From Istiophorus platypterus (Eukaryota; Chordata; Actinopteri; Istiophoriformes; Istiophoridae), in NCBI GenBank assembly GCA_016859345.1, contig CM029116.1, positions 4,600,143 through 4,664,142 on the forward strand: a DNA stretch of 64,000 bases, given 5' to 3'. A program made the translations under genes and the position numbers. This document shows positions 36,722-49,283 of this stretch, piece after piece. The notes under the pieces were generated by a model. It saw only the letters and a list, made by a program, of their open reading frames with translations, was not told the DNA's origin and did no database searches. Within the stretch, counting starts at the first letter, position 1, and each line of letters opens with the position of its first letter.

Positions 36722-36990
36722 TGTCAGGTATAATGTTTACCATGTTCACCATCTCGGAGTGTTAGCGTGCTAACATTTACTAATTAGCACCAAACATAAA
36801 AAATTCAGCTGAATTAGTTTTGCAGGTAGTCGGTCATAAGCCAAAGTAGTGGACGGATCAACATTTCGACCTCTTGATGGCACGGGATGAAATGTCGGGG
36901 CCAAAGTAGGTGGGATTCATCCTCAGGGGACTAAGAATATCGGTACCATGTCGATCCGTCCAGCAAATGCTGAGATATTTCAGGATGAAT
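36722..36990 (+). repeat. Copy of the TTAGCATGC-type dispersed repeat
   Basis: Blocks in order: TATAATGTTTACCATGTTCACCATC, GTTAGCGTGCTAACATTTACTAATTAGCACCAAACA, TTAGTTTTGCAGGTAGTCGGTCATAAGCCAAAGTAGTGGAC, then a GATTCATCCTCAGGGGA block. This is the best preserved stretch of the family in the window. Family name not known. Confidence 0.7.
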
Positions 36991-37059
36991 TAAGTTACAT
37001 AGGCTTTGCAAAGGGCTTTTCTTTTTTTTTGCAAACCCTGAAGCTGTGTGATAATGTGG

Positions 37060-37560
37060 CCACATCATGCAAACACTGCACTACAGTTATCCAGATGAGA
37101 TGTGATAAAAGCACGAGTCACTCTCGGATGATGATTAAAAGAAATAAACGATCTAATTCTAGATGTGTGTGTGTGTGGGGGGGGCAAGACTGGATTAGCA
37201 TTTCGACGTGGGATTAAAGGGCAAGGCTCTGACCTAAAATAACCCCAAGGTTTTTAGAGGTGGGCGCCACATGTTGAGCTAGAGATCCAGGAACAGGCGG
37301 AACTTGGTCGCGACTGAGCTCGGAGCCTGTAATAAGGATTTTCCGTTTTGGAGGCGTTAAGTTGACGAAAGTTCGCTGCCGACCTACCCCTGACCACAAC
37401 CGGGCAATTATGCAGGTGAGACATGTTTGCTGAGTCAGATGTTTTGGAGGGCAGATACAGCTGAGTATCATCAGCGTGGCAATGAAAGGAAATACCGTGA
37501 AAATAAGATTGGCCCTAGATTGGTGCCCTGCGGCCCCCCACACCTAGACGCCGCTTGAGA
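37060..37560 (-). mobile_element. Non-LTR retrotransposon (L2/CR1-like) reverse-transcriptase remnant
   Basis: On the minus strand the reverse-transcriptase blocks appear in canonical order across frameshifts: PQGTNLGPILFS (near 37540-37505), HCHADDTQLYLP, the YADD catalytic motif with Y changed to H (37484-37452), QLNASKTEN (near 37365), NLGVIL (near 37250) and HLDNC, corresponding to the usual SRLDYCN (near 37106-37089). Endonuclease, 5' region and 3' tail are not seen. A GT run (37164-37176) interrupts the copy. The order and wording of these motifs fit the L2/CR1 group; clade assignment is tentative. Dead by frameshifts and the altered catalytic tyrosine. Confidence 0.8.
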
Positions 37561-37827
37561 CAAGGTAAAACTGGTGGACTGATTGAACGAGCCACGCTAA
37601 AAATAAAAAAAGCCTCCATACAAACTGCTAGTATCCGTCTGCATATGCTGTGTTTCCAGTATAGGTCCAGGGTTAAAAGACACTTAGTTCTGGCTTGTTT
37701 CAACTTGGGTCTTGTTTTTGTAGGTCTGAACCTCATTTCCAGCAGCCATGATAGCACCACGGTAATTTCTTGGATCTGGGATCACGGTGAAATTGCCACA
37801 TCAAACTTGGATCAGCCGAGTCAAGAG

Positions 37828-38064
37828 GGTTGTAAACAAGCCACCTGCAGTTGACCCTGTTTATCTTAACCATGCTATTTGGGGGGTCAAACTGGAACTG
37901 ACTTCGTGGAGAATTTTGGTAATAACCCCTCATTACACAGGAAATTAGAGTGCATGGTTGGCAAGAGCTGAACAAGATGGTTGGTAAACGGTGAAGAATT
38001 TTCTCCTTCTTATTATTTATTTATTTATGTATTTATTGTTTAGTGGGGGGGCTTGTTTACAACC
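37828..38064. repeat. 15-bp perfect inverted repeat, ~207-bp spacer
   Basis: GGTTGTAAACAAGCC at 37828-37842 recurs as its exact reverse complement GGCTTGTTTACAACC at 38050-38064. Each arm contains a forkhead-like TGTAAACA core. No target-site duplication is apparent, so it may be chance or the ends of a small element. Confidence 0.5.
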
Positions 38065-39327
38065 TGCCTGCACTCTGATACTAATCTGGAGGTAATTTAT
38101 TTCAGTGGGTACAGTATTATTATCGGTATAAGAATGAGAAGCAAAACCACAAAAAGCCCAGGTTGCAACAAAGCGGAATCGGTCTTTGAAATCATTTATA
38201 TGCACATCATTTTTTTTTTTGCCTCATTGTTTTGTTACGTCTTCTCAAGTCTTTCATACCTCTTATTATAATCTCCAATATTTCTCTATTTTGAAGCTGA
38301 GTCCTCTGTCTTTTGCCGCAACGGTGCAAGTTCCCCACAGAGATCAATACAGTTTAATCCTATCCCGTTTTATTAAGATTTAATAGTACATACGGAGGTA
38401 ATTTTGGAAAGTGTGCCGGACCCAACCAGATGCCAGGCCACTTAAGAACACATGAATGTTCAGATTTTGCTGAGACAGTATTTCCTTTCCTTTTCTTCTG
38501 TTTTTTTTAAACACCGAATAATTGGCTTTGTTGTTACTTCAAAATGTCTGGCAGTCTTAACATAAATCCTCTCCCATCTCGTTCACTGTGGTCAGGGTTT
38601 AAGGTCAGAACGATGCAGATTCCAGGTCAGGCATTACCTGAAAAAGCCGAGTTAAACCGAACTAACATCAGTCATCCTGCCTCTGCTAACGCACAAACAA
38701 ACCTGCCGGCTTGTTAGCTGCTTACGTTCGACTGCGGAGGCATTTTCTTTTTTTGGATGTTTTTTGTCGAGAACCTATAAAAGTCACAGGCATCATCTTT
38801 TTTTATTTTATTTTATTCTATTTATTTATTTTTTTACTTTATCATTTTTTCACATCACCAATCAGAACCTGCGGACTAGTAAAAATACGCGAACAGGCTG
38901 ATGATAGATTACTCTCACGTCCGATTTAAACTTGATTTAAATCTCTTTCAAATTTATCTCTACATATATGCTCTGGGTGATGATATATATGTGTATTTTT
39001 TTTCATTTTGGGAGGAAACCTAATGACTCCTGCTGCCTCTGTCTAAGGTTTTTTTTCCCCTTTTCTCCTCTATGAATAAATAACCTGACCTCGGAAAACT
39101 TTCCGCACCATGAAAACCCATTTAGAGCCCCGTAATGTGCTCTAAAAATCGTATGGATGTCAATCTGAAACTGCAGCTGGTATTCCTTCCTCCCTAAGTC
39201 ATCTTCTGAGCGCTTAGCCGTAAAAGGGAAATCCTTTCACAGCACTCCGTCATTGGGAATGTGATGAGTCACGAGCAGCAGATAATGACGGAGCCTGTTG
39301 GGGGGGATAATTTCAAAATCTGTCATC
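38065..39327. other. Unassigned AT-rich stretch
   Basis: T-tracts and TTTA repeats (38800-38835). The segment CTCCTGCTGCCTCTGTCTAAGG (39028-39049) resembles a short fish repeat remnant. No gene. Confidence 0.35.
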
Positions 39328-39426
39328 CGAGAGGGAGAGCGAGAGAGAGAGAGAGAAAGATGGAGAAAAAGGGGGGAGAGAGAGACGGAGAAAAAGAGGA
39401 GGAAAGAGAGAGAGAGAGAGGGAGAG
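39328..39426. repeat. GA-rich (AGAG) low-complexity tract
   Basis: Imperfect GA dinucleotides with GGGAG and AAAAG interruptions. Confidence 0.9.
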
Positions 39427-41344
39427 GCTGAGATCCACAGAATTATAATTACTCCATGATTCCCATTGCCAAACATTCATTACCCTTTTGTGCCGCATGT
39501 CCTTTGGTTTTTTCACTTTGACGGAAATGAAATCATGTTTATTTTCCTCTGCTGCCGCGTAAACACAAATAGGATGAGGGGGGGAAAAATAATAATAAAA
39601 AAACCCAAAACAAAATAGCAAAAGAAATATTGTGTAAAAAAAAAAAGAAGAAGAACAAAGACTTTATGTTCTTGTACAAAGGCAAAAACAGCAGCCACAG
39701 AAATGTTTATACCAGGGGGATTACTTCACTCCTTTATGAGCTATCCCCTTTTTTTGTGATATATTAAAGGAAAGGCAATGGGCGGCAAAGACTTTTGTAG
39801 TTGCTGACCACTGCAAACAGATTCGGAAAACAGAACAGAACGGAGCGGTTTCGGGCCGACACTCATCTACAACCAGCCTCTCGGATTAAATATATTTCAG
39901 CTCGCTGCTCTCACCACCACCACCGGCGGAGAGGTCCTTCTCCTTCATTGCACTCGGGGAACGACATTCGCTCACACACTTGTTCCCAGCAGTTGTTCTC
40001 TAAATGAATCACAAGGTTAGGCAAACCTACGCAGTTTAAAGAGGCAGTCAGAGCCAATAATGGCCATTTTAAGCACACGGCGCTGAGAGGGTCACTTTCA
40101 TAATGTAATATAGCATGTAATGGCTGGTAATTCAAAAGAAACGTAACCTGTTTGCATTGGGTCGCTTCTGGTTAGCGTTCAGCCTGGAATCAATAGAAGA
40201 TGAACCCCTTGATCCTCAGGGCGGCGTTTTGTGTACAGAAAATGACACCTTCACTCTTCAGAGTCATTACTCAGCCAGACCGGTCATACACACACACACA
40301 CACCCTGCTGGAATCGGTGCAACCTAAGCAGCATTTACGCTGGATGCCAGCGGTTAGTGGGAGTCTGCCGCAGACTCCTGTGACGCTAGGTTTTGATTTA
40401 TAGCTCACGGTCGGGAGGCGGCCCTTTACGGCTCCATCGCGAAAAACCGGACGGGTCGATGGCACGCGATCGCGTCGTGTCCCGCTTTAAAATGAACTCC
40501 ACACGCTAACTGCGTTCGCGCCCTTGGATGCACGTCGCGATGAGATCAGCCGTGGGAAAGCGTTTTCTGACTTTTGGAATAGCCAGCTAGTCTAATTTTA
40601 ACTTTCCTTTTATTTGACAGGGAAATTATTCGCTAGGAACATCCCCATCCGCCGTCAGAAACTAGCAGGAGATGACAGGTGCATATCTGATGTACCTGTA
40701 GCCTGGGGTGTAGCTTTGGAGCCTTTTGCACGTAGCTGCTTTCTATTACTCTTTCCAACATGGTCGGTAATTTGATACAGTATAAAGCTCCAGAGCCTTT
40801 GTTCAGATCGTTTGGTCTCAGCCAATTAATCTCCTTACAAATCATATACGTATATATATATAAAAAAGTGTCAGTAACAGCTAGTGTAACTCTGTCTCTG
40901 CTACATCAGTTTTGACCGTCCCTTTAATCTTTCTCTCAGGAGTCCCCTTGTGAGAGTCCGATGCTAAATTTCCAAATTGAATGCCCCCTCTGAGATCTTG
41001 CATCACGATAACAACAGGCAATGTAGATACAGGGAGATAAAAATAAACACAAACGGCGCAGAGTTTCGGAGAGGTAAATCAAATTAATCAGTCAGGACGA
41101 TTTAAAGGTTGCATGTCATGTACATTTACAATTATTTCTGCTTCATTAAGTAAAGCGGCTTAAATGGAAATTCCCACATCATAAATTTCTCTACATCAAT
41201 CCTATTTATAATCCTTCCCACTCTATGTCTCTGGAAATAGACTTGTTAGCTTTTTGTGAGACTGTTCCCTGACTGATGAGACTGTAGCGGGGAGGATAAA
41301 TCCGGGGCAACATGTGGTCTTGTTACGACGTTACCCAGCAGTCC
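39427..41344. other. Unassigned stretch
   Basis: Unique sequence with a short CA run (40287-40303) and a TA run (40847-40862). No domain in any open frame. Confidence 0.4.
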
Positions 41345-41640
41345 TATTGACTTGAAGTGTTTGGATTTTACCAGGTGCGCGGCAAATCTCTCGGTCGAAA
41401 TTATAACAGCCTATTTGCCATGTGGCCGACGGTGGCAGTTGGTGGGTTCAATTGAATTTTATCTCAGCAGCCAGCTATTTGCAGATCATTACACGGGGAG
41501 TGCAAGCCCTAGATTGCCACTAGAGCGGCGTCGGGCTTGTGCTGGTTTGTTTGCTCGCTCATTTATTTATGCTATTCAAATCTCAACACCGTTGCTCATT
41601 TGGGATGCTAACAAACTGGTTCAAGGTTGTTGCAGTGGGA
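41345..41640. other. Unique sequence, possible conserved non-coding element
   Basis: Even composition, no repeats and several AT-rich homeodomain-like cores (TTATTTATGC, TTGAATTTTATC). It resembles conserved non-coding sequence by texture only. Confidence 0.22.
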
Positions 41641-41645
41641 CAGAA

Positions 41646-41710
41646 GGAGAGAGAGAGAGAGAGAGGGAGGGAGGAGGAGGAGGAGGAGGAGGAGGAGGAG
41701 GAGGAGGGGG
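41646..41710. repeat. GA / GGA microsatellite
   Basis: GA dinucleotides passing into about 13 GGA units. It supplies the Leu-rich end of the 245-codon minus-strand frame at 41608-42345 and the Glu/Gly-rich plus frames, all judged artefacts. Confidence 0.95.
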
Positions 41711-41820
41711 CTAGCAGTGCGTTCAGTGCCAGCTTGCTTCATTTCTGTGCTGGCAAGCTTTATCACACACCCACATGATGTTGCCATCATATAAAATGTT
41801 AATTTGAGGAGTGTAACGTT

Positions 41821-42111
41821 GTGGGACGAAGCCTGAACGGCTGCCAAAACACGCGGGGCCAGGACTCGGGTAGTAGGAGGCCGGGGCCAATGAACTGGAG
41901 CGATACACCGCCGCTGGTTCAACTGCCCGTGTCCGGCCGGCCACAACAAAACGTGCTCCGAACGCAGATGAGCGTTTCCCTCGCACGGAGACGGGCGGGC
42001 GTCAGCTCTCGACCTGCGCGCCTTCCCCCGCCGGCCGGCGCTCCCACGGAGGCGGCCTCGGCTCGGCCCCCGCTCGGCCTCCGCTCGCCAGCCAGATGTA
42101 ACAATAGCTAA
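41821..42111. other. CpG-rich patch
   Basis: High CpG content in both strands (for example CGGCCGG, CCGGCCGGCG). No promoter element or exon was recognised with it. Confidence 0.4.
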
Positions 42112-43644
42112 CCCTAAGGCCGATGTTACGTCTTTGTGGAACATTTTCCCCTTTTTAAAAGTCGGCTTTCCTCCGCAGATGTCGAGAGGCAGTCTGGCGT
42201 CGACGCCGGGTGCCCCGGGGGAACATCTGGCACCGCCCACGATCTGGATTCTTCCTCCGTGCACATTTGTTAGAAGGGGAGGATTTTCAAAATCACGAGG
42301 AGGAAAAAGAATTAAAAAAAAAAAAAGTGCTGATTCCAGGTCCACAGAGGAGCCAGTTTTTGTGGTTGATCCTTCATGAACTCACGTTGAGGTGTGTGTG
42401 CGCTAAATAAAGGAAGTCGTATGCAAAAGTACTGCTGTGCATAGACATAAATAGCTTTGTCTGAAGGATCGGGAGGTGTTTTTGCTCACAACAAACCCAA
42501 AAGAGTTCATCTGGCCCCTGGAAAATATTTCTATTGTCAAGTAAAAACACTGTAATTTCATTTTTTAAATTTTTTTTTATTTCTCCATTCCATGTTCTTT
42601 GTTGAGAAAACTCCTTGATCCCTGGGTTGATTATACCCTTATAAACAATATGACAGATTAAATACACACGGTGATGTCCACTGTCATAGTTGATAATACA
42701 AAATGTCAGCGTTGACCGCTTCTGCAAGCAAACACCCCAAGCCTGCGGCGGTGGAGACCGTTTATCCATCTCCTGCCCGACTGTCACGACTTTCACATTT
42801 CCCCGCAAAGTCTGAATATCAACCACTTCATGTGTTGGCACTAAGTGTGGCCTCTGAACGTAAATTGCTAATGCAGATCAGATGCGTATCTCTGTGTACC
42901 CTCCATCTGTGTGAAACCGGAAGAATCCCTGGAAAGGTCTGTTGCACTTTGTGGTGCAGGCGTTTGGCACGGCGGCCTGGCACTCGGCTCGAGCTGCAAC
43001 AGGCTGGAGCAGAAGTTTGTTAGCCAGGCTTAGCCCCACTGACTAAATCACCAATGGCAAAGTCGGGAAAACACAAGGCCAGACGCGAATATGAAAGAGA
43101 GTCGCCGGCCGGCTGAATGGGAGTGATTGTATTATTTTCACAGAGGGAAACGGGGAACCCTTCGGCCCGATAAGTCAGGCTTTGCCGTCGCTTTTTAAAG
43201 CTTCAAACCCGGAGCGGCATTTAACCCAACTCATATCTAACGCGGCCCAGGAGTTCCCCAGAGACTGCGAAGATAATCACGTCAAACAAATTATTCGTAT
43301 GGTCTGTTTCAGATGTCTGCACAATTAAAGAAGCGCTGCTTGAACTTGTGGACAGGACCTGTGGTATCGACCTGTCGGAGATACTCGTAACTGTTGTTGA
43401 GAAGGCAAATTTCCAGCTACAGCATTAGCCACCGCCGGCGCACCAGCTGCGCGGGGATCTGATCGGCCTCATAGGGTTGTGTGCAGCCGATTTTCCCAGA
43501 TTTTTGGACGTTCACCTGCATCATCCATCAAGGGCACACGGCGCCAAAGAAGCTGAGATTGAAATGAAACCCGTGCTAGAAAATCAGGAAATTTTTTTTA
43601 CACTCACGCTCTCCATCAAAGACAGTTCAAAGGCCTCATGGCTG
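42112..43644. other. Unassigned stretch
   Basis: A splice-acceptor-like tract ends in CCGCAG at 42174-42179 and is followed by 67 open codons (Gly/Lys-rich, no domain) running through an A-tract. The minus frame at 42374-42841 (155 codons) has no recognisable domain. No gene supported. Confidence 0.35.
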
Positions 43645-44850
43645 ACCTTGATGAAGAACTTCTCCAGTGATGTACTTCACCGCTGCACAGTGACATGGCT
43701 TTAAAGTGGTAATGTGCTGTCCTACTCTAACTGAACCTTTCAACCTTGTGAGGTTGTTTCTGGAAGAGGAACATAAGGACTCTCCTGAGCTGGACGACCT
43801 CCGGCGGGATTTCAGATTCGGGGTTTCATCTGAACAAACCGAATCTAGATCGGCGAGGGAAGTTTGACACAGTGTGCAAAGTGTTTTGTGAACAAACCGG
43901 CGCTCTTCAGGACCAACCTTCAAAAGGGAGAGCTCACACGTTTTTCCATCCTTTTTGAAGGCGAGTGAAGAGGCGGCCGAGGTCTCAAAGGGGAGCGTCG
44001 GGTTGCCGAGTTGTGAGGACATGCTCTGCAACCTGAGGCAAACACAGCCACAGATCTCATCCCTCATCAACCCTTTCGCTGCTGAATCGGCGTGTTTGCA
44101 AAGCCCCTTTAGTGGCAGATGAAGCGGTTTCTGTAGTGATGTCTGCGAGACCGAAGGAGGAAGTTTTGGGTAAAAATGGCTCCGTTCTCTCCTACACACC
44201 GGTTAAAGCCAGACCTGAAGAGGACCGCGGACAACAGAGAACGTCCAAATGGGGAAACTGACACTGAAAAGACCTGGTTGTCCATCTGAACAGCTACTGG
44301 TTGTGTTGCAACAAACTCTGATTCAGATATTCGCAGTCCTCAGAGGATGAATCTTACCAGGCGACCGGTAAGATTTTGGTGACCGACTGACTTTTAGCAG
44401 GTCAAGTCTTTCTTGACCCATCGCCATGTCTCAACATCTACTTGACGGACGTTTTGCACAGCCGGTCACGGTTCCTATACTGTGAAGAATTAGTTTTTGT
44501 TCCCCCCCCCCCGTCTTTTCCTGGTGCCTGACGCCCACCATGGGTGTTTTTACATTCGTTGTTTTGAGCGAAATGTCTCGACAGCCATCATGTCACCAGA
44601 GAATCTGGCGCAGACGTTTGCCCGGTTCTTTGATTTATGAACAAACTCTTTGAACAGTCTCACCTGTGCTTTTTCGTTTAATGCTGATCAGCGAATGTTT
44701 GCCTGCTGATACAAACTGAACTAACAGTATACTGGATAAACGTTAACATGTTAGCGTGCTGACTTTAGCATTTAGCTCAAAGCACCACTGTACTTTAGTG
44801 CAGCCTCACAGAGCCACTAGCATGGCTCTATACTCTTAGCATTGCCCCTA
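43645..44850. repeat. Long composite copy of a dispersed teleost repeat
   Basis: The 3' part (44330-44850) carries the blocks of the family seen at 36722 and 17000: CCTCAGAGGATGAATC, GAGCGAAATGTCTCGACA, GTTAGCGTGCTGACTTTAGCATTTAGCTCAAAGCACC and CAGCCTCACAGAGCCACTAGCATGGCT. Upstream (43645-44320) the texture continues without break (GCACAGTGACATGGCTTTAAAG, GGAAGAGGAACATAAGGACTC, ACACAGCCACAGATC) and I recognise the same order from other percomorph copies, from memory. The minus strand is open for 187 codons (43636-44199), unusually long for decayed DNA, but no domain is recognised. Confidence 0.55.
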
Positions 44851-45491
44851 TGATTCAGTACCCCGGTGATTTTCTTCCTATAGTTTTGTTATTTTTTTTT
44901 AATTCCCCTGTTTCTTTACACGCATCGTCAACATTGTAGGATTTTTCGTGTTGCTCTTGAAAATGGGACGATGCATCTCACAGGAGGCTCCACGATAAAA
45001 CCTGTCCACAGAATAGATGGATAGATGGATAGATAGCGGGATAAAAAAGGGCGAAGAGCAGATGAAGACTTTGTTGCTCCGACTGATGACTGACTAATTG
45101 ACATGTTGGCACATTTCTCAGTACAGTACAGATGAACAGCTGATCGGTGCTGCAGGCAGACGGCGCTCGGTTCCTCCTCATCAGCTCTGGTCGAAGGCAG
45201 AGAGAGAGAGAGAGACATAGAGAGAGAGAGAGAGAGACAATGCTGGGCCAAGTGCACATGACAAAAGAAACAATCCTTAACAACCTCCCAGCTGGATAAG
45301 ACAAATGTTGGGACCGATCAAGTCGAGTCAAGTTCACTTCTAAATCAATTTCCAGGGAAAAACATCTGCGACAAAGAGCTTCATAGACAATAAACACAGA
45401 CGGGAACAAGGACAGTGTGTCACAGATGAGTCGCGACGAGTGAGTGATGCCGTGTTTTTTCCGTAGGTGTTACCATATGCCTCCTAATGGG
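44851..45491. other. Unassigned stretch with GA/GATA tracts
   Basis: Short GATA/GATG run (45015-45037) and GA-rich runs (45198-45237). No gene. Confidence 0.4.
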
Positions 45492-45504
45492 TACCAGGGG
45501 GCAC
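45492..45504 (+). promoter_or_regulatory. CTCF-like motif
   Basis: TACCAGGGGGCAC matches most core positions of the CTCF consensus on the plus strand. It is followed by a GTGTGTGTGAATGGGTGAATAA stretch that looks like a fish SINE tail, so it may be repeat-borne. Confidence 0.35.
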
Positions 45505-45727
45505 ACTGACTAATCGCGTGTGTGTGTGAATGGGTGAATAAATGAATGATTATGTGAGTGAATTACTCTGCGGATCCACAAGGGGCTCCGCACCGCCGAG
45601 AACAAATGATGATTAAAATAAAAAAAAAAAAGGAAAAGGAAAAGGGACAAACAAGAACAAGAGCATGACATAGTCCAACAGATGGGGCCAGAGTTTGCGT
45701 TTGTTGCAGGAGTAGCTTTGTGTAGCT

Positions 45728-45730
<3 letters not shown>

Positions 45731-45771
<41 letters not shown>
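45731..45771. repeat. GT microsatellite, about 20 units
   Basis: Uninterrupted GT dinucleotides. Confidence 0.95.
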
Positions 45772-45772
<1 letters not shown>

Positions 45773-46374
45773 ATGTAAAGGGATGAAATCACATTTTCAA
45801 CCCACTGGAGAAATAGGCAAATGACAGACTGTGGGCAAATAGATAAAGGGAAACGAGGGGCTAGCGGCCGATGCTGTCGAGGGAGGAGGCGCCGTGGCGG
45901 GTGGTGGTGGTGGAGGGGGGGTCAGAGTCAGACGAGCTCCCGAGGTGCCCCCCCCCCCCGCCTCGCTGGAAGGGAGCCGTCGACTGAAAGTGCTCCGGCG
46001 CCTTGACGTTTTGTCATCCGGAGTCGCAGGACGTTTTCCATAATAGCAGACTGCAAACATCGTTTTCTCCACCACCAACCTGAGCGAGCCTGGTTCCTCC
46101 CTCCGGGCAGGACCCCCCCCCCCCAGGAATGTGTTCAGGAATGTGTGTCCGCTGAAATTATGTTGCAGACGAACCGCAACCAAACACAGTCGGTCCTGTC
46201 GGAGGAGCTCACGGATCCGAGTCACGGCGGTCGGACTGAGGCGGGATTAGCGCCGAACCGATAGCCGATCAGCTGAGAGTCAATCGACTTAAAAAGCGAA
46301 TTGATTGAATCCTTCTGAGTGGTTCCATTGGTCCATCGATCGTTATTTTCTGGGAGTTTTCCGGACGCGGCCAC
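45772..46374. other. Unassigned G+C-moderate stretch
   Basis: C and G homopolymers near 45949 and 46111. The 142-codon minus frame (45797-46225) has a Pro-rich C-terminal tract from a GGT/GGA-rich repeat and no domain. Confidence 0.4.
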
Positions 46375-46470
46375 AGCTCAATGAGGTTGTACTTGGGCGA
46401 AGCAGCGCTAAGGGCTTGAGGGCTAATGTCACCGTGCGTGTTAATGTTACCCCACAGCAATGCAGCTAAT
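46375..46470 (-). repeat. Degenerate fragment of the TTAGCATGC-type repeat
   Basis: TGAGGTTGTACTTGGGCGAAGCAGCGCTAAGGGCTTGAGGG, then TAATGTCACCGTGCGTGTTAATGTTACC, correspond in reverse orientation to the GCTCAAAGCACC...GTACTTTAGTGCAGCCTCA part at 44760-44810. Heavily mutated. Confidence 0.4.
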
Positions 46471-47491
46471 TCGGCAAAAAATGCATGAACATTCAACCAA
46501 CAGCATCTCAGATGTGATTCGCTGCTTCTGGCGGCCATTTCGAAGCCATTCACCTTGAGCTCCGGTCAATCTTGATGGGAAATTGCAAGTAAACCATAAT
46601 GGAAAATACTAGAATAAGGACAATGAGCTCGATTCGCTCATTCATAACATTAATGTCTTTGCAATTTTAGCAGATGCATCGGCGATTTTAGCAGGTTAGC
46701 TCACTAGTTAAACTCCTAATCTACCGGCCTGTGTATGTGCTCGGCCTGTGAAGAACTAGAGACGCCAGTCGTAACTTACAAAATTGTAATTTTCAGATCA
46801 TAGGCGCTATAAGTAGTAATGGATAAGATATTCATGCGAAAATTGTAACAAAACCAAAGTTATTACTTCTGCCTGAAGAGCGGCAGCACCCCTGTGAAGC
46901 CCGTGTCACCTCGAGAAGAATAGTCCGCTCGGGCTTCCCATGCATGAAGTGTCGGTAATCCAGCTTTTTCTAACAAAGAGGCTCTCGGAGGGCTCAGAGG
47001 ATTGGACTTCCTCCGGCGCCGCACCTGGAATCAGGGGCTCCTCGTCCCGTCAGAAATCTACCGCCGAAGCTGGAAATTACCGCGTTCCGTTCGGTTTCCA
47101 GCTTGCAAATGTATTCCTATGCCCCCAGGACAGTTTTGTCTGCATCGGTAAGCAGCGCTGTGTTTTCCATGGTCAGACGCAGCGATGCCGCGATGCCACA
47201 CCGGCAAGCAGCTCAGAGATGAATGCTGCTGGGATTATCCGAGGCCAGGAAAACAAGCTCAGTAACAATATCTTATAATAAAATAACTCACGCATAAATT
47301 CCTGCAGTATAAATTAAGTCCGGGTAATCAATAATTCATTATGAGGCGCAACTTCAGACAAATATACTGTAGTGATAGTCATTAGCCAGTCTCTCATTCA
47401 TTATTTCTTCTCCAGAGCGTGCTTTTATTTATTTATTTATCTATTTATTGCCATGGTTGTTTTTTTTGGTTTTTAGGTTTCCAGAGATGTT
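46471..47491. other. Unassigned stretch
   Basis: Unique sequence with a TTTA run near 47426-47450. No gene. Confidence 0.4.
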
Positions 47492-47798
47492 TAAGGCTAC
47501 GGTTCATGAATATTTTCATCGAGGATTAATCTGGTTTATTTTGCGGTCAATCGATTGATCCCTTTGTTTTTTATAACATCAGAGGGTGGTGAAAAACGCC
47601 CGATGCAGGTTCCCGGCGGTTTCGTCCGACCTACAGTCCGTGGTATTCGATGATATTCAGTTTGTGACGACATGAGCCGGCGTAGACCCGCGAGCTGGGG
47701 CCAGCGACTAGTTGGAGTTCGCGCCTGACAAATGAGCTAATTGATGCATCCATTATTAAAATTACTGGTAATTAATTAATCGACTACTTGTTTCTGGC
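47492..47798 (+). mobile_element. Teleost MITE-like repeat (copy 2)
   Basis: Begins AAGGCTACGGTTCATGAATATTTTCATCG and ends TTAATTAATCGACTACTTGTTTC. Internal blocks include TTTTTTATAACATCAGAGGGTGGTGAAAAACG and GATATTCAGTTTGTGACG. Same layout as copies at 11429 and 56316. The middle (47590-47720) is unusually G+C-rich compared with the other copies. Confidence 0.55.
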
Positions 47799-49283
47799 AT
47801 CACAAATATGTTAATTGCTCACGTTGGAGCTTTTCACGTTTCTGCCTTGGAATGAAAATCACATCTTTCACGTTTTCCAAGCTATTTGGAGACGATCGTT
47901 AATTGTCGTGCATTCACACTGAGCCGGTTATTAGCGCTTCACCAATGAAATATGCATCTTAATTTGAATGATGCCCCCCCCTCCAAAATGTGCCAAAAAA
48001 CGCCCCCCCCCACTATAATTTCTAACCGGGGCCAGCGTCCGCATGAGGGGAAAAAAATTAAAAAAAAGAAAGAAAGAAAAAATGGCCGCAGCCTCTTTTC
48101 CCTGCCAACGAGCGTCTCTGCCACCGAGTGTCACTGTTGCTTCGCTGTGCCGACGCCTCCCGGCGCTTCCTCTGTCTTTGGTGAGCGAGGTGGGAGGAGG
48201 GAGAGAGAGACGGGGCGGTAGAGAGAGGTGGCTGCTGGGTAGATCATCGGTCTGTCTCCTACTGTAGCCCCCCCTCGCCACCCCGCCCCCCTCCCATGGC
48301 TCTGCATGCCCCAGAAACAGGGTAGTTCCGTCTAATTGCTCTAATGGCGTCCCATCCTCATTAGACTCTTGACCTTGGCCGTGCGTGATAAGAGCAGGTC
48401 AGCGTGGATTAGAAGTGGCCCCCTAGGTCTCCTACACTCTCCCGGTTACCAGTCAATACCTCTGACTCTATTCACTCCCCTGCAGAACACAAGTGCTTTT
48501 TCTCCCCCGTTTGAAGCACGTTCTTTTCCTTTTTCTTTTTTTTTTCCTCGTCTCATCCCCAGCGGACATGTTGAGTCTCTTCTTGCATGCGATTGTTACC
48601 TCACAGCAGCATTGTTTTCTTTATTAATTTGTTAACGGAACCTGTCAGGCACCTGTTTTGGACGGAAAACCTTAATTTACCTTTAATATAATAATCTGCT
48701 GCACTGACAGTCTGGTGTCATTATCCGGATTTCAGTGGAGACGCACAATCTACGTGACATTTCATGACTTCTCGGCGGTGCTCTTGGTTTAATTATTGAG
48801 CATCCGGAATCGATGGCGTACGACGAGGAACAAACACGGCGCGTTGCGGCGCCACTGTATAACCACTGTAGGGTCAATATATCGACTGGAGAGAATCCGA
48901 TGCAGATTCATCTGTATCTGTCAAGATGTGAAGTAATTTACAAACTGCCATAGTCAGTTTGACAAGTTGTTTTTTTCAGCCGTGAAATCTTCTGCTCAGT
49001 GTGTATCTTAGACAGTGTTTAGAAAACACAAACCCCGACAAATAAAACCCTAAATCTGAGGGATCTGCATCGATTGTTTTATTCGCGTTATTTGTTTATG
49101 TAGAAAAAATAAATCAGTATTGACTCCGCTGTCAAGTATCGCTGTTAGCATCACCCCAGTATTGGTTGGGCTACGCTGTGTTGTTGGTTTAGTCCAATGA
49201 AAATACTGGTATTATGCAGCTTTTTGATTTTACTTCACGTTAGGGTCAGGGATGCTAGCATTTTTTATATTCATAGATCTGCC
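47799..49283. other. Unassigned stretch
   Basis: C-runs (47974, 48003, 48268), an A-tract (48052-48068) and unique sequence. No recognisable gene. Confidence 0.4.

Noticed and set aside
41608..42345. 245-codon minus-strand frame
   Set aside because: It ends in Leu-rich sequence from the GGA array and crosses a CpG-rich patch. No domain, splice structure or related protein recognised.
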